The notes under the pieces are model-generated. The model ran no database searches, was not told the DNA's origin, and saw only the letters and a list, made by a program, of their open reading frames with translations. From the NCBI RefSeq assembly GCF_000355765.4, contig NZ_CP021106.3, positions 1,273,137-1,337,136 on the forward strand: 64,000 nt of DNA. The letters run 5' to 3'. Shown here one piece after another: positions 8,782 through 19,790 of the stretch. Source of the stretch: Nitrosospira lacus (lineage in GTDB: Bacteria; Pseudomonadota; Gammaproteobacteria; Burkholderiales; Nitrosomonadaceae). The position numbers and the translations under genes were made by a program. Positions within the stretch are counted from its first letter, which is position 1. Each line of letters begins with the position of its first letter.

Positions 8782-10218
8782 ATGAGTGCAGTATTGCAAA
8801 ATCTGGTCAACCAGCCCTACAAGCACGGCTTTGTTACCGACATCGAATCCGATGTCGCGCCGAAGGGGCTGAGTGAGGACACCATCAAGCTGATTTCAGC
8901 CAAGAAAGAGGAGCCCGAATGGCTGCTTGAATTCCGGCTCAAGGCCTATCAGCAATGGCTCAAAATGGAAGAGCCGAAATGGTCGAATGTCAAATACCCG
9001 AAGATCGATTTTCAGGCCATCAGTTACTACTCCGCACCCAAGCCGAAGAAAAAGCTGAGCAGCATGGACGAGGTTGATCCTGAGTTGCTGCGTACCTTCG
9101 AAAAACTTGGTGTGCCGATGCATGAACGTGCCGCCCTTGCCGGCGTCGCCGTCGACGTCATTTTCGACAGTGTGTCGGTAGCAACCACATATAAGCAGAA
9201 GCTTGCCGAGGTGGGTATTATTTTCTGTTCGATTTCAGAAGCCGTCCATATGCATCCGGATCTGGTGAAGCAATACCTCGGTACCGTGGTGCCGGTGGGT
9301 GACAATTACTACGCCGCGCTTAACTCGGCGGTCTTCACCGATGGCACATTCTGCTTCCTTCCCAAAGGCGTCAAATGCCCGATGGACCTGTCAACTTACT
9401 TTCGTATCAACACTGAGGAGTCGGGGCAGTTCGAGCGCACTCTCATTATCGCCGAGGAGGGGGCGTCGGTTTCCTACCTGGAAGGTTGTACCGCGCCCAA
9501 GTTTGATACCAATCAATTGCATGCGGCGGTGGTCGAGCTGGTGGCGCTCGACAATGCCGATATCAAGTATTCGACCGTGCAGAACTGGTATGCGGGTGAC
9601 GAAAATGGCCTGGGTGGCATCTATAATTTTGTCACCAAACGTGGTCTGGCCAAAGGTGTCAATTCGCGCATTTCATGGACCCAGGTGGAAACGGGTTCGG
9701 CCATTACCTGGAAATACCCTTCCTGCGTCTTGCTGGGTGAGAACTCGGTCGGTGAATTCTATTCCGTTGCGGTCACCAATCATTATCAACAGGCCGATAC
9801 CGGCACCAAGATGGTCCACTTGGGCAAGAATACGCGTAGCACCATAGTCAGCAAGGGTATCTCAGCCGGTCATTCCAACAATAGCTACCGTGGGCTGGTC
9901 AGAATCGCGCCGACCGCCGCCGGAGCCCGCAATTATTCGCAATGTGATTCGATGCTGATCGGCGACGAATGCAGCGCCAATACTTTTCCCTACATTCAGG
10001 TTCGTAACCATACCGCCAAAGTCGAGCACGAAGCATCAACGTCAAAGATCGGCGAAGATCAGTTGTTTTACTTTGCACAACGCGGCATCGGCAATGAGGA
10101 AGCGGTATCGATGATTATTAATGGATTCTGCAAGGATGTATTTCAACAGTTGCCGATGGAGTTTGCGGTCGAGGCGACCAAGCTGCTTGGCTTCAAGCTC
10201 GAAGGGAGTGTCGGATGA
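8782..10218 (+). CDS. sufB: Fe-S scaffold complex subunit SufB
   Basis: Scaffold subunit of the cytosolic SufBC2D complex on which clusters are built. 478 aa, full length. It shows the SufB hallmarks: [18 protein letters not shown], the beta-helix core, and [20 protein letters not shown], whose His-Glu pair is used in cluster binding. GGAG lies 8-10 nt before the ATG. Its last codons overlap sufC (ATGA), so SufB and SufC production is coupled. Confidence 0.97.
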   Translation: MSAVLQNLVNQPYKHGFVTDIESDVAPKGLSEDTIKLISAKKEEPEWLLEFRLKAYQQWLKMEEPKWSNVKYPKIDFQAISYYSAPKPKKKLSSMDEVDPELLRTFEKLGVPMHERAALAGVAVDVIFDSVSVATTYKQKLAEVGIIFCSISEAVHMHPDLVKQYLGTVVPVGDNYYAALNSAVFTDGTFCFLPKGVKCPMDLSTYFRINTEESGQFERTLIIAEEGASVSYLEGCTAPKFDTNQLHAAVVELVALDNADIKYSTVQNWYAGDENGLGGIYNFVTKRGLAKGVNSRISWTQVETGSAITWKYPSCVLLGENSVGEFYSVAVTNHYQQADTGTKMVHLGKNTRSTIVSKGISAGHSNNSYRGLVRIAPTAAGARNYSQCDSMLIGDECSANTFPYIQVRNHTAKVEHEASTSKIGEDQLFYFAQRGIGNEEAVSMIINGFCKDVFQQLPMEFAVEATKLLGFKLEGSVG

Positions 10219-11003
10219 TCTACCAGGACAGCAAAACGCTGCTCGACATACGCGGATTGCGGGCGACCGTCAATGGCATCGAGATACTCAAGGGTATCGA
10301 TTTGACGGTCAGAAGTGGTGAAATCCACGCCATCATGGGAACGAATGGTTCGGGTAAAAGTACCCTTGCAAAAGTACTCGCCGGTCATAATGCCTATGAA
10401 GTCACTGATGGCTCGGTGACGTTTGAAGGCAACAACCTGTTCGATCTTGAACCGGAGGAGCGTGCGCGTGCTGGCCTATTCCTTGCTTTTCAGTACCCGA
10501 TAGAGATACCTGGCGTCGCCAACAGCCATTTTCTGCGTCTTGCTTACAATACCGTGCAGGCCCAACGCGGCAAGGAAGAACTTGATCCGCTCGAGTTTGA
10601 GGACTTTGTGCGTGAAAAGATGAAATTGCTTGAAATGAATCCGGATTTTCTCGATCGGGGTGTCAATGAAGGTTTTTCCGGCGGAGAGAAAAAAAGAAAC
10701 GAAATATTGCAAATGGCGCTGCTTGAGCCACGGCTGGCGATTCTTGACGAGACCGACTCCGGCCTCGACATTGATGCCCTCAGGATCGTTACCAATGGCG
10801 TGAACCGGCTTACGAACAAAGACAACGCCATCATACTGGTGACGCATTACCAGCGCCTTCTCAACTATATCGTGCCGGACTATGTGCATGTGATGGAGTC
10901 GGGCCGTATTATCAAGACGGGTGGAAAAGAGCTGGCACTGGAGCTGGAAACGCGTGGTTACGATTGGGTCAGCGTCGAGCAACGCGCCGCAGCCAGAGCA
11001 TGA
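10215..11003 (+). CDS. sufC: Fe-S assembly ATPase SufC
   Basis: ABC-type ATPase that drives conformational change of SufB-SufD. 262 aa. Walker [10 protein letters not shown] (residues 42-50), signature [14 protein letters not shown] and Walker [15 protein letters not shown] are intact. The start overlaps the sufB stop and the stop overlaps the sufD start, both as ATGA. Cytosolic; no membrane segments, as expected for SufC. Confidence 0.97.
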   Translation: MIYQDSKTLLDIRGLRATVNGIEILKGIDLTVRSGEIHAIMGTNGSGKSTLAKVLAGHNAYEVTDGSVTFEGNNLFDLEPEERARAGLFLAFQYPIEIPGVANSHFLRLAYNTVQAQRGKEELDPLEFEDFVREKMKLLEMNPDFLDRGVNEGFSGGEKKRNEILQMALLEPRLAILDETDSGLDIDALRIVTNGVNRLTNKDNAIILVTHYQRLLNYIVPDYVHVMESGRIIKTGGKELALELETRGYDWVSVEQRAAARA

Positions 11004-12316
11004 GCGTGAGCATGGTCACCGGCAGCAGCTATCTTGAAAGCCTGCTTCAGGGGCAGCCGCAATTGCCATCGAGTCCGCTGGCGTGGCTTAACCAGTTGCG
11101 GGCTGACGCCGTCGATCGTGCCGGTACGCTGAAGGTGCCTACCACACGCGATGAGGAATGGCGCTTTACCGACATCTCACCGCTGTACCGGCTATCGTTC
11201 CAACCGGTGCGTGCCGAGTCATCGTTGAGAACCGCGGACATCGAACACTTCTACCTGGCAGAAACGGCGATCCGCCTCGTATTCGTCGATGGCGTGTACG
11301 CGCCGCAGTTATCCCGGGAGCCGGATGGCGCTAAAGACCCCGGCCTGGTCGTTACGAATCTATCGGGGTCGGCAGCCGCCCATGCGGTGGCGATAGAGCC
11401 GCATCTTGGCCGTCACGCCGGGTTTCAGGACAACGTGTTTGCCGCACTCAATACCGCATTCCTGCACGATGGAGCGCTGATACTCGTGCCACGCAATGGA
11501 GTGGTCGAAGAGCCGGTGCATCTTTTATTTATCGCGACACAAAAGGAAGCGGCAAGTCATCCGCGTTGCTTGTTGATAGCCGAATCCGGCAGCATGGTAA
11601 CGGTTGTCGAGGACTACGTTACGTTACAGGAGGATGCTTACGTAACCAATGCGGTGACAGAGATCGTACTTGCCGACAATGCCCGGGTTGATCATATTCG
11701 CGTTCAGCGCGACAGTACCGAGGCATTTCACATTGCGAATTGCGCGGTGTCGCTCGCCCATGCAAGCCACTACCGGTCAGTCAGCGTCGCACTTGGCGCA
11801 CGTATCTCGCGCTATAACCTGAACACGCTGCTTGCAGCTGAAGGGGCGGAGTGCGCCATTGACGGACTGGCATTGATCACAGGACGGCAACTTGCCGATA
11901 CGCATACCTGCATCGATCACGCGAAGCCTCACGGGACAAGTATCCAGTCACATAAATGCATCGTGGATGGCGCTGCGCACGCGGTATTCAACGGTAAAAT
12001 CGTGGTTCGTCCGGGCGCACAGCGTACCGATTCTTCGCAATCGAGCCGTAACCTGCTGCTGAATGCGAAGGCGCGCGTGGATACCAAGCCGCAACTGGAA
12101 ATTTTCGCGGATGATGTGAAGTGTGCGCATGGGGCAACTGTTGGCCAACTTGATAATGAGGAAGTATTTTATCTCAAGAGCCGCGGGCTATCCGAGACCA
12201 CCGCACGCAACTTGCTGACGTATGCGTTTGGCGCCGAAATCATCGATCGCATATCGATTGCGTCGCTGAAACAACGGCTTGAGCAGACAGTGCTTGAGCA
12301 AACTCAGAGAAACTGA
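11000..12316 (+). CDS. sufD: Fe-S assembly protein SufD
   Basis: SufB paralogue that completes the SufBC2D complex and is needed for iron entry. The ATG at 11000 overlaps the sufC stop (ATGA), giving 438 aa; the frame is open 36 nt further upstream but only inside sufC. The conserved C-terminal block with DDVKCAHGATVGQLDNEEVF and YLKSRGLSETTARNLL identifies it. The N-terminal 150 residues are less conserved, which is normal for SufD. Confidence 0.95.
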   Translation: MSVSMVTGSSYLESLLQGQPQLPSSPLAWLNQLRADAVDRAGTLKVPTTRDEEWRFTDISPLYRLSFQPVRAESSLRTADIEHFYLAETAIRLVFVDGVYAPQLSREPDGAKDPGLVVTNLSGSAAAHAVAIEPHLGRHAGFQDNVFAALNTAFLHDGALILVPRNGVVEEPVHLLFIATQKEAASHPRCLLIAESGSMVTVVEDYVTLQEDAYVTNAVTEIVLADNARVDHIRVQRDSTEAFHIANCAVSLAHASHYRSVSVALGARISRYNLNTLLAAEGAECAIDGLALITGRQLADTHTCIDHAKPHGTSIQSHKCIVDGAAHAVFNGKIVVRPGAQRTDSSQSSRNLLLNAKARVDTKPQLEIFADDVKCAHGATVGQLDNEEVFYLKSRGLSETTARNLLTYAFGAEIIDRISIASLKQRLEQTVLEQTQRN

Positions 12317-12319
12317 ATA

Positions 12320-13579
12320 ATGCAGCTTATCGAATCCGCTTTGAAATCACAATTCGCCTCGATGCTGGACGTTGAAAAAATTCGTGCCGATTTTCCAATT
12401 CTCAAGCTCCAGGTCGGTGGCAAACCTCTGGTCTATTTCGACAACGCGGCGTCCAGTCAGATGCCGCAGCCGGTCATCGACCGCCTGGTGCGTTATCAGA
12501 TCACGCAACATGCCAATATCAATCGTGGGGTGCATTATCTGTCAGAAACCGCGACCGCAGAATACGAGGAATCACGCCGCAAATTGCAGCGCTTCATCAA
12601 CGCGCGCGAAGACAGGGAGGTCATCTTTACCAGCGGTACCACGGATGCGATCAATCTGGTGATGCATGGCTACGGCCGAAAATTCATCGGGGCGGGTGAT
12701 GAAATCATCCTGACTACGCTAGAGCACCATTCGAATATAGTGCCTTGGCAGATGCTGGCGGAAGAGAAGGGGGCAAAAATCCGTGTTGTGCCCATTACTG
12801 ATGCGGGTGAACTTTTAATCGACGAATACGAGAAGCTTTTTAACGAGCGCACGAAATTTGTCGGCGTGATGCATGTGTCGAATGCGCTGGGTACGATCAA
12901 CCCGGTCAAATCCATGATCGCGTTCGCGCATGCGCGCGGGGTACCGGTACTGATCGATGGGGCGCAGGCGGTGCCGCATATGAAAGTCGATGTGCAGGAC
13001 CTCGACTGCGATTTCTATGCGTTCTCAGGTCACAAAATGTGCGGCCCGACCGGTATTGGCATTCTTTACGGCAAGGCCGAGCTGCTCGAGCGCATGCAGC
13101 CGTTCAAGGGTGGCGGCGATATGATTTTGTCGGTGACGTTTGAAAAGACCACCTACAATACCATTCCGCACAAGTTTGAGGCGGGTACGCCCCCGATTGC
13201 GGCCGCGATCGGACTGGGGGCCGCGATCGATTATTTGTTGTCGATTGGCATGGATGCGATTGCTTCGCAGGAATTTGACCTGCTCAACTATGCGACTGAA
13301 CAGATAAGCCGTGTACCGGGTGTGCGTATTATTGGCACCGCCGCCATGAAAACCGCGGTGCTGTCGTTTGAAGTCAAGGGTGTGCATCCGCATGATATCG
13401 GTACACTCCTGAATCAGGACGGAGTCGCGGTACGTACCGGTCATCATTGTGTGCAGCCGGTGATGCTGCGTCTCAAGGTGCCGGCAACCACACGCGCCTC
13501 TTTTGCTTTTTACAACACGATGGCTGAGGTGGATTCATTTATTGCGAGCCTCCGCACTGTACAGAAGATTTTTACGTAA
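12320..13579 (+). CDS. sufS: Cysteine desulfurase SufS
   Basis: A PLP enzyme that takes sulfur from L-cysteine and holds it as a persulfide for Fe-S assembly. 419 aa. The PLP lysine is Lys239 in SGHKMCGPTG and the catalytic cysteine is Cys377 in RTGHHC, a class II (SufS/CsdA) arrangement. The first ATG is 3 nt after the sufD stop; an in-frame ATG at 12362 would give a length closer to E. coli SufS, so the start is slightly uncertain. It overlaps sufU by 1 nt (TAATG). Confidence 0.96.
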   Translation: MQLIESALKSQFASMLDVEKIRADFPILKLQVGGKPLVYFDNAASSQMPQPVIDRLVRYQITQHANINRGVHYLSETATAEYEESRRKLQRFINAREDREVIFTSGTTDAINLVMHGYGRKFIGAGDEIILTTLEHHSNIVPWQMLAEEKGAKIRVVPITDAGELLIDEYEKLFNERTKFVGVMHVSNALGTINPVKSMIAFAHARGVPVLIDGAQAVPHMKVDVQDLDCDFYAFSGHKMCGPTGIGILYGKAELLERMQPFKGGGDMILSVTFEKTTYNTIPHKFEAGTPPIAAAIGLGAAIDYLLSIGMDAIASQEFDLLNYATEQISRVPGVRIIGTAAMKTAVLSFEVKGVHPHDIGTLLNQDGVAVRTGHHCVQPVMLRLKVPATTRASFAFYNTMAEVDSFIASLRTVQKIFT

Positions 13580-14061
13580 TGAGCACAAAATCACTTTATC
13601 AAGAGGTTATCCTCGACCATAACAGGAAGCCGCGCAATTACGGTACGCTCGATAACGCAAGCCATCATGCAGTCGGCCATAATCCACTGTGCGGCGATCA
13701 TCTAGATATCGAACTCAATCTTGATGGGGAGCGCATTGACAGTATTGCTTTCCATGGCGAGTCATGTGCGATTTGCAAGGCCTCCGCATCAATGATGACT
13801 ACCGTCGTAAAAGGCAAGACACGCGCGGACGCTGAAACACTGATTCACGAATTTCGTGATATGGCGATCGGCAAGCTCAATCTGGATGGGGCTCATCATC
13901 TGGGGCGGCTCACCGTCTTTGCGGGAGTGCGGGATCTTCCGACACGCGTCAAATGCGCGATTCTGCCTTGGCATACATTGCAGGCGGCGCTCAATTCCGT
14001 GACCGCCACATCGACGGAGGCTGAAGACGATCCGATGCATGCCTCAATCGGTGATGCTTAA
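13579..14061 (+). CDS. sufU: SufU-type sulfurtransferase / IscU-like protein
   Basis: Receives persulfide sulfur from SufS and delivers it to SufBCD. In Gram-positives this role is Zn-dependent. 160 aa. Metal ligands are Cys38 and Asp40 (NPLCGD), Cys63 (GESCAICKAS) and Cys126 (RVKCAILPWH). The spacing and the insert before the last Cys fit SufU better than true IscU, which would also carry an LPPVK motif, absent here. It takes the place that SufE holds in enterobacterial suf operons. The start codon overlaps the sufS stop. Confidence 0.9.
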   Translation: MSTKSLYQEVILDHNRKPRNYGTLDNASHHAVGHNPLCGDHLDIELNLDGERIDSIAFHGESCAICKASASMMTTVVKGKTRADAETLIHEFRDMAIGKLNLDGAHHLGRLTVFAGVRDLPTRVKCAILPWHTLQAALNSVTATSTEAEDDPMHASIGDA

Positions 14062-14081
14062 TAGGAAGCAGGAAGGGAAAA

Positions 14082-14642
14082 ATGCCAAAGATATCTGAAA
14101 TAGAAGGTACACCAAACAAGAATGCATTGAAATTCATTCTCAAGGAGCCATTGACCTGGGGCGTGACGCACTCGTACGACAACGCCGAGCAGGCGCAGGA
14201 CGATCCCCTTGCCGCCGCGTTATTCGATATCGATCACGTGACCAACGTATTTTATGTCGATCGCTGGATCACGATCACGCAGGATGGTGGCGCCGATTGG
14301 CAGGATCTGGCCCGCGAAGTCGCCGATCCGATCCGGGCTGCGCCTGCGGCGACTTCGCAGTCAGCCGCTACCGTTGCGGCGGCATCCAGCGCCATTGCCG
14401 GTTTGAGCCCGGAGGACCAGCAGCGCCTTGAAACGATCAATACGCTGCTTGATGAGGAGATACGTCCTTATTTGCAAAATGACGGCGGTGATCTTCATGT
14501 GCTCGGCCTCGACGGCAACAAACTCAGCGTTCACTACCAGGGCGCCTGCGGCACTTGCCCGAGCTCAATTTCGGGCACGCTCAGAGGCATTCAGAATTTG
14601 TTGAGGTCGATAGAGCCCGAATTGGAAGTGGTCGCGATGTAG
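14082..14642 (+). CDS. Nfu-type Fe-S carrier (Nfu N-terminal domain plus NifU-like CxxC domain)
   Basis: Delivers assembled clusters to targets. 186 aa. Residues 1-85 resemble the Nfu/NifU scaffold N-domain (FILKEPLTWGVTHSYDNAEQ). An Ala/Ser-rich linker follows at about 85-108, then a NifU C-terminal domain with GACGTCPSS (Cys156 and Cys159), the [4Fe-4S]-bridging motif. AGGAAG precedes the ATG. Last gene of the isc/suf operon, ending 31 nt before a convergent gene. The domain pairing is eukaryote/alphaproteobacterial Nfu-like rather than E. coli NfuA-like, whose N-domain is A-type. Confidence 0.9.
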   Translation: MPKISEIEGTPNKNALKFILKEPLTWGVTHSYDNAEQAQDDPLAAALFDIDHVTNVFYVDRWITITQDGGADWQDLAREVADPIRAAPAATSQSAATVAAASSAIAGLSPEDQQRLETINTLLDEEIRPYLQNDGGDLHVLGLDGNKLSVHYQGACGTCPSSISGTLRGIQNLLRSIEPELEVVAM

Positions 14643-14673
14643 TACCGCTTGTCCGGGTGTAAGGAAGGTGCCT

Positions 14674-15030
14674 TTATCGTAATGTTTCCAGATATTCCTT
14701 TAGCACGACGGCGTTATTGTGATTGAGCTCCCTGGAACCAAAGAGAAGCGTGGCGTTTCCGTTTCCAAGTTTCGCGATGAGTTCCTTGACAGCCGCGTCG
14801 TTGTTCTTAAGCTCTTCCCGGTATCTGCGCCGGAATTCGGGCCACTTCTCCAGCTCATGTTGATACCAGTCGCGTAACTCATTCGAGGGCGCTACTTCCT
14901 TGGCCCAGAAATCGATCCCGGCCTTAGCCTTCGAAAGACCGCGTGGCCACAAGCGGTCGACGAGTATGCGTATTCCATCCGGGTGTGGGGGTGGCTCGTA
15001 TACTCGTTCAAGTCTGAGTCTCATCGTCAT
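14674..15030 (-). CDS. DUF488 (YeaO-like) family protein
   Basis: A small cytosolic protein of 118 aa, function unknown. The family signature is clear: RVYEPPPHPDGIRILVDRLW followed by PRGLSKAKA near the N-terminus, then YQHELEKWPEFRRRYREEL. It is convergent with the suf operon and alone on its strand. The start may instead be Met3 (MRLRLERVYE), 6 nt further in. The family has been linked to heavy-metal or stress contexts only by annotation. Confidence 0.88.
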   Translation of the reverse strand: MTMRLRLERVYEPPPHPDGIRILVDRLWPRGLSKAKAGIDFWAKEVAPSNELRDWYQHELEKWPEFRRRYREELKNNDAAVKELIAKLGNGNATLLFGSRELNHNNAVVLKEYLETLR

Positions 15031-15315
15031 TACACGGCATATCGCCTGCTATCGGTCGGTTATAATTCGACCCATGTCCCAGAAACTCGTTCCTGGTTTC
15101 GGGGTAGTTTGCATGATAATTATTTCCGAAGGTCGCTTAATCCATTCGATGATGCCGATCGGCTATAGTATTATCCTGAAGCCGATAGTTGGTCTCGTCT
15201 CATTGGAACCCGCCAGGGTGGAAGGTCAAGTGATGCGAGGAGTCATTGCCGATCATGTCGCGTAATTGACAAATGAACCGGGAATGAGTGGTCACTGCTG
15301 GATTTAGGTTATCAG

Positions 15316-15729
15316 ATGCTCTGGATAAAATCGCTACATATTATTTTCATGGTGACCTGGTTTGCCGGGCTCTTTTATTTGCCTCGCCTGTTCGTTTATC
15401 ATGCGATGAGCGATGATGCGTCCGGCATTGAGCGTTTCAAGGTGATGGAACGCAAGCTCTATTATGGCATCATGACACCAGGTGCCGTATTGACGATTCT
15501 TTTTGGCCTGTGGCTTTGGCTGGGTTATGGTATTTCCGGCGGATGGTTGCATGCCAAACTTGCATTGGTGATCGTACTGATTGGATACCACCTCTACTGC
15601 GGCAGATTGCTTGCCGATTTCAAGTATGACCGCAACCGCCATAGTCACGTTTATTACCGCTGGTTCAATGAAATTCCGGTGGTGATTCTGATTGTGGTGG
15701 TGATACTGGTCGTGGTGAAACCGTTTTAA
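15316..15729 (+). CDS. hemJ: Protoporphyrinogen IX oxidase HemJ
   Basis: Membrane enzyme for the penultimate haem step, protoporphyrinogen IX to protoporphyrin IX. 137 aa, about four membrane helices, with His8 (MLWIKSLHIIF) and Lys81 (WLHAKLAL), the two residues known to matter in the family, and the C-terminal YYRWFNEIPV. hemE, acting two steps earlier, lies 2.7 kb downstream on the same strand, with aroB and dgt between. The 285 nt before it hold nothing I can identify apart from a TTATAATT box near 15060. Confidence 0.92.
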   Translation: MLWIKSLHIIFMVTWFAGLFYLPRLFVYHAMSDDASGIERFKVMERKLYYGIMTPGAVLTILFGLWLWLGYGISGGWLHAKLALVIVLIGYHLYCGRLLADFKYDRNRHSHVYYRWFNEIPVVILIVVVILVVVKPF

Positions 15730-15854
15730 GAATTGCTATCTTTCATGAAATTCTCCGGATGCAACGCTTTCTATCAGCGGGTAGAGAAGAAAAGCAAGAT
15801 CATGCATTCAAACCCCTCGGAAACCCTTCAAAGTCCTTTCAAACCGGCTAATCC

Positions 15855-16955
15855 ATGAAAACCATCACGGTAGATCTTGATGCTACACCGAGCGAGCGCA
15901 GCTATCCGATACATATCGGCAGCGCCATTTTGAGCCAGATCGAACTCATCATGACCCACTTACCGCGGAAGCGGGTTGCTATCGTGACCAATACCACGGT
16001 GGCGCCGCTTTATCTGGAACGGTTGCGTAGTGCACTGGAGAAGCAAGATGTGGCGTCAGTCCCCATCATTCTTCCTGACGGGGAAGAGTACAAGAATTGG
16101 CAAACACTCAATCTCATTTTTGATGCGCTGCTGACAAACCGCTGTGAACGCGGCACCCCGGTTATCGCGCTCGGTGGGGGAGTTGTCGGTGATCTGGCCG
16201 GCTTCGCCGCCGCCACCTATTTGCGTGGCGTGCCATTTATTCAATATCCGACCACGCTGCTGGCGCAGGTTGACTCTTCGGTCGGTGGCAAGACGGGTAT
16301 TAACCATCCGCTTGGCAAGAATATGATCGGTGCTTTTTATCAACCCAGGGCGGTGGTGGCTGACAGCACGACATTGGAAACTCTGCCCGAAAGAGAATTA
16401 CGCGCAGGCATTGCGGAGATTATCAAGTACGGTTTGATCCGGGATTCCATTTTTCTGGCGTGGATAGAACGGAACATGACAAAACTTCTGGCGCGTGATC
16501 CCGAAGTGCTGATCGAAGCAATATACCGCAGTTGCAGGAATAAGGCCGAAGTTGTGGAGGCCGACGAGCATGAAAGCGGTGTCCGCGCATTGCTGAACCT
16601 GGGGCATACCTTTGGTCATGCCATCGAGAATGCACTCGGTTATGGTACGTGGCTGCATGGCGAGGCCGTGGCGGCAGGTACGATATTGGCAGCGGAATTG
16701 TCACGGCGCATGGGTATGATCAGCCAGGTTGACGTGGAGCGTATCCGCAGCATCTACGTGCAAGCGGGCCTCCCTGTAGCCGCTCCCGATCTGGGCCCGG
16801 AAAAATATATAGATTTGATGGGGCTGGACAAGAAAGTAGCGGAGGGAAAAATGCGTTTCATCCTGCTCCAGCAGATTGGCGAGGCTGTTGTCCATTCCGG
16901 TGTGCCTGCTGAGGCTCTCGCCGAAACGCTTCTGGAATGCACTGCTCATGCATGA
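15855..16955 (+). CDS. aroB: 3-dehydroquinate synthase
   Basis: Second step of the shikimate pathway: DAHP to 3-dehydroquinate, using NAD and a divalent metal. 366 aa. The motifs [46 protein letters not shown] and [11 protein letters not shown] (metal ligands) are all present. The dgt-like gene starts inside its last codons (8-nt overlap), so the pair is translationally linked; this aroB-dgt arrangement is common in betaproteobacteria. aroK is not in the window. Confidence 0.97.
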   Translation: MKTITVDLDATPSERSYPIHIGSAILSQIELIMTHLPRKRVAIVTNTTVAPLYLERLRSALEKQDVASVPIILPDGEEYKNWQTLNLIFDALLTNRCERGTPVIALGGGVVGDLAGFAAATYLRGVPFIQYPTTLLAQVDSSVGGKTGINHPLGKNMIGAFYQPRAVVADSTTLETLPERELRAGIAEIIKYGLIRDSIFLAWIERNMTKLLARDPEVLIEAIYRSCRNKAEVVEADEHESGVRALLNLGHTFGHAIENALGYGTWLHGEAVAAGTILAAELSRRMGMISQVDVERIRSIYVQAGLPVAAPDLGPEKYIDLMGLDKKVAEGKMRFILLQQIGEAVVHSGVPAEALAETLLECTAHA

Positions 16956-18069
16956 GTTGGCGCCTTATGCGGTATGCTCGATAAACTCGCGCGGCCGCCG
17001 TATCGAGGAAGAGTCGTCCCCCGGCCGTACGGAGTTCCAGCGGGATCGTGATCGTATTATTCATTCCACCGCATTCCGCCGCCTCGAATACAAGACCCAG
17101 GTTTTTGTCAACCACGAAGGCGATCTTTTTCGCACGCGCCTGACACACAGCCTGGAAGTCGCGCAAATCGGCCGTTCCGTTGCCCGGAACCTGCGTCTTA
17201 ATGAAGATCTGGTTGAGGCTATCGCCCTGGCGCATGATTTAGGCCATACTCCATTTGGCCATGCGGGGCAGGATGCGTTGAACGATTGCATGAAGGACTA
17301 CGGCGGCTTCGAGCACAATCTGCAATCTCTGCGAGTGGTGGATGTGCTGGAAGAGCGTTACGGGGCATTTGATGGCTTGAACCTGTGTTTTGAAACGCGC
17401 GAAGGCATACTTAAGCACTGCGCCAGGAAGAATGCCCGAAGACTTGGCGATGTAGGCGAACGTTTTCTCACAGACCAGCGGCCTTCACTGGAAGCGCAGC
17501 TTGCCAATCTTGCCGATGAAATAGCCTACAATAACCACGATATCGACGACGGCTTGCGTTCAGGTCTCATTACGCAGGAGCAGCTTGAGGGGGTTGGTCT
17601 TTTCTCCCGGCACTTGGCGCTGGCTAAAAACCAGCATCCCGGAATCTCGGGACGGCGCTTGATTCATGAGACGGTACGGCGCATGATCAATACGCTGGTA
17701 GCGGATCTGATCAGGCAAAGCGCGATCAATATCGCCGATGCGCGTCCGGATGATTTATCCGCGGTGCGGGCGGCGCCCGTACTGATCGGCTTCAGCAATA
17801 AAATCCTGCGGGAACAGCAGGAATTGAAGAAATTCCTGCGCGACAATCTTTACCGGCACTACCAAGTGGCGCGCATGAGCACCAAGGCGCGTCATACCAT
17901 CGAGATGCTATTCAACGCGTTCCACTCCGATATCCTGTTGCTTCCGCCCAAGTACCAGACCAAATATTCTCAGGGTAAACATCAGGCTATTGCCGACTAT
18001 ATAGCAGGCATGACCGATCGTTACGCTATCCGGGAATACCGGCGATTGTTCGCCATCGACGAGACATAG
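16948..18069 (+). CDS. dgt: dGTP triphosphohydrolase-like protein (HD domain)
   Basis: HD-superfamily dNTP triphosphohydrolase that would hydrolyse dGTP or other dNTPs to the nucleoside and tripolyphosphate, affecting dNTP pools. 373 aa from the ATG at 16948, which overlaps aroB; a longer frame exists but its extra 24 residues are only aroB in another frame. The metal-binding residues are visible: His67 ([10 protein letters not shown]), His96-Asp97 ([15 protein letters not shown]) and Asp in [13 protein letters not shown]. This is the shorter type-2 subfamily, not the 505-aa E. coli Dgt. Confidence 0.93.
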   Translation: MHELAPYAVCSINSRGRRIEEESSPGRTEFQRDRDRIIHSTAFRRLEYKTQVFVNHEGDLFRTRLTHSLEVAQIGRSVARNLRLNEDLVEAIALAHDLGHTPFGHAGQDALNDCMKDYGGFEHNLQSLRVVDVLEERYGAFDGLNLCFETREGILKHCARKNARRLGDVGERFLTDQRPSLEAQLANLADEIAYNNHDIDDGLRSGLITQEQLEGVGLFSRHLALAKNQHPGISGRRLIHETVRRMINTLVADLIRQSAINIADARPDDLSAVRAAPVLIGFSNKILREQQELKKFLRDNLYRHYQVARMSTKARHTIEMLFNAFHSDILLLPPKYQTKYSQGKHQAIADYIAGMTDRYAIREYRRLFAIDET

Positions 18070-18449
18070 GCTCCCCCAATTGTTTCCAATTCGCCCGCAA
18101 CGCGTTCCATAAAGGAAGAGCTGTTCTCCCGGTTCTCCCTTGGCTTCGATTCTTCAAGTCCCGTGGTCTGCCAGATAAATGAGGGGTCTTGAGCCGAACG
18201 CCGGCGTTGGAGCAAATGATAGATGCGATGCATAATCACCGATATCGCCATCGTATTCATCAGGGATAATGTACCGGAAGGCCAATCGCTGGTAATATCG
18301 GCAATTCCGGAAGTGCCAACCACTATCCATCCGCGGAATATTCCTTGATGGAGTCATGTGGATTCACGCCGCGCTGGTTGTTGTCCCGGTGGACACAAAT
18401 TCCGACAGGAAGTTTTTCTCCTGAATTTTTAGCGATTAAATAGATCTCG
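18070..18449. other. 380-nt intergenic region between dgt and hemE
   Basis: No supported gene. A minus-strand frame of 100 codons (18021-18323) overlaps the end of dgt and has no good ribosome site or known sequence. The 16-mer GCTTCGATTCTTCAAG at 18143-18158 recurs at 47722-47737, after glgP. I cannot identify a clear hemE promoter by eye. Confidence 0.5.
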
Positions 18450-19517
18450 ATGACAAAATTAAAAAACGATACCCTGCTGCGAGCCCTGCTGCGGCAGCCC
18501 ACCGAGTACACGCCTGTATGGCTGATGCGCCAGGCAGGCCGTTATCTGGCCGAATACAACCAGACCAGGGCTCGCGCCGGTAGTTTTCTTGCGCTGTGCA
18601 AGAATCCCGATTTTGCCACCGAGGTTACCATGCAACCCTTGGCACGGTTTCCGCTGGATGCCGCGATACTGTTCTCGGATATTCTTACCATACCGGATGC
18701 GATGGGGCTGGGACTTTATTTTTCCGAAGGCGAGGGCCCCAAGTTCGAGCGTCCATTACGAGAGGAATGGGAAATTCGTTCGCTTACGGTACCTGATCCC
18801 GCCATTCATCTGCGTTATGTCATGGATGCCGTTTCACAAATTCGCAAGACGCTGGACAATCGTATTCCGCTGATTGGTTTTTCAGGCAGCCCCTTTACGC
18901 TTGCCTGCTATATGGTGGAGGGATGCGGCGGCACCGATTTCCGTCAAATCAAAACCATGTTGTACCAGCGGCCGGATTTGCTGCATCACATACTCAATAT
19001 CAACGCCCAGGCGGTAACCGCCTATCTGAACGCGCAGATCGAATCCGGCGCCCAGGCGGTAATGATTTTTGATACCTGGGGTGGAGCGTTGTCGCACGCC
19101 GCCTATCAGGAATTTTCTTTGCGTTATATGAGCCAGATATTGGCTGGAATCAAACGAGAGCAGGGGGGGGTGCGCATTCCCAGCATTGTTTTTACCAAGG
19201 GCGGCGGGTTATGGTTGGAGAGCATCGCTGACAGTGGTTGCGATGCGGTGGGTCTCGACTGGACCGTCGATATCGGTGAAGCACGCCGGCGCATTGGCCA
19301 CAAAGTGGCGCTGCAAGGTAATCTCGACCCCGCGGTGCTGTTTTCCACGCCGGAAATAATTACCGCAGAGGTGGAAAAAATTCTCGCCGCCTATGGTGAC
19401 GGCCCCGGTCATGTATTCAACCTTGGGCACGGTATTTCCCAGTTTACTCCGCCCGAGAGCGCCTTGACGCTGGTGGAAGCCGTCCACAGCGTTAGTCAAA
19501 AATATCATCGGCACTAG
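18450..19517 (+). CDS. hemE: Uroporphyrinogen decarboxylase
   Basis: Decarboxylates the four acetate side chains of uroporphyrinogen III to give coproporphyrinogen III in haem synthesis. 355 aa, cytosolic. The signature [16 protein letters not shown] near residue 25 and the conserved [22 protein letters not shown] and GNLDPAVL motifs are all present. It stands alone with a 380-nt upstream gap; no strong ribosome site precedes the ATG. Demand for haem is high in ammonia oxidisers, which are rich in c-type cytochromes (general knowledge). Confidence 0.97.
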   Translation: MTKLKNDTLLRALLRQPTEYTPVWLMRQAGRYLAEYNQTRARAGSFLALCKNPDFATEVTMQPLARFPLDAAILFSDILTIPDAMGLGLYFSEGEGPKFERPLREEWEIRSLTVPDPAIHLRYVMDAVSQIRKTLDNRIPLIGFSGSPFTLACYMVEGCGGTDFRQIKTMLYQRPDLLHHILNINAQAVTAYLNAQIESGAQAVMIFDTWGGALSHAAYQEFSLRYMSQILAGIKREQGGVRIPSIVFTKGGGLWLESIADSGCDAVGLDWTVDIGEARRRIGHKVALQGNLDPAVLFSTPEIITAEVEKILAAYGDGPGHVFNLGHGISQFTPPESALTLVEAVHSVSQKYHRH

Positions 19518-19790
19518 TTTTTTATAAATATAAAAGGTATAAACTGAAAAACATATCCTTCAAAAAAGGAGAGTCCGTTATCCGGTATATTGCATGAGCC
19601 GGATGTTGATTGCTTGGTATTGCATATGTAATAGTGGAACATGATGATTGAGATCGTGAACCCTTCGTGGTTCACGTGGTTAATCAGAGAATTTCCTGCG
19701 AAGCCGGAAGAAAGCAGGGGTGTCCAGTTTTCGGCACAGTTTGTCAGTTCGGTTGAGCCTTCGTTATCTCATATTTTCGATAGGTCTTTC

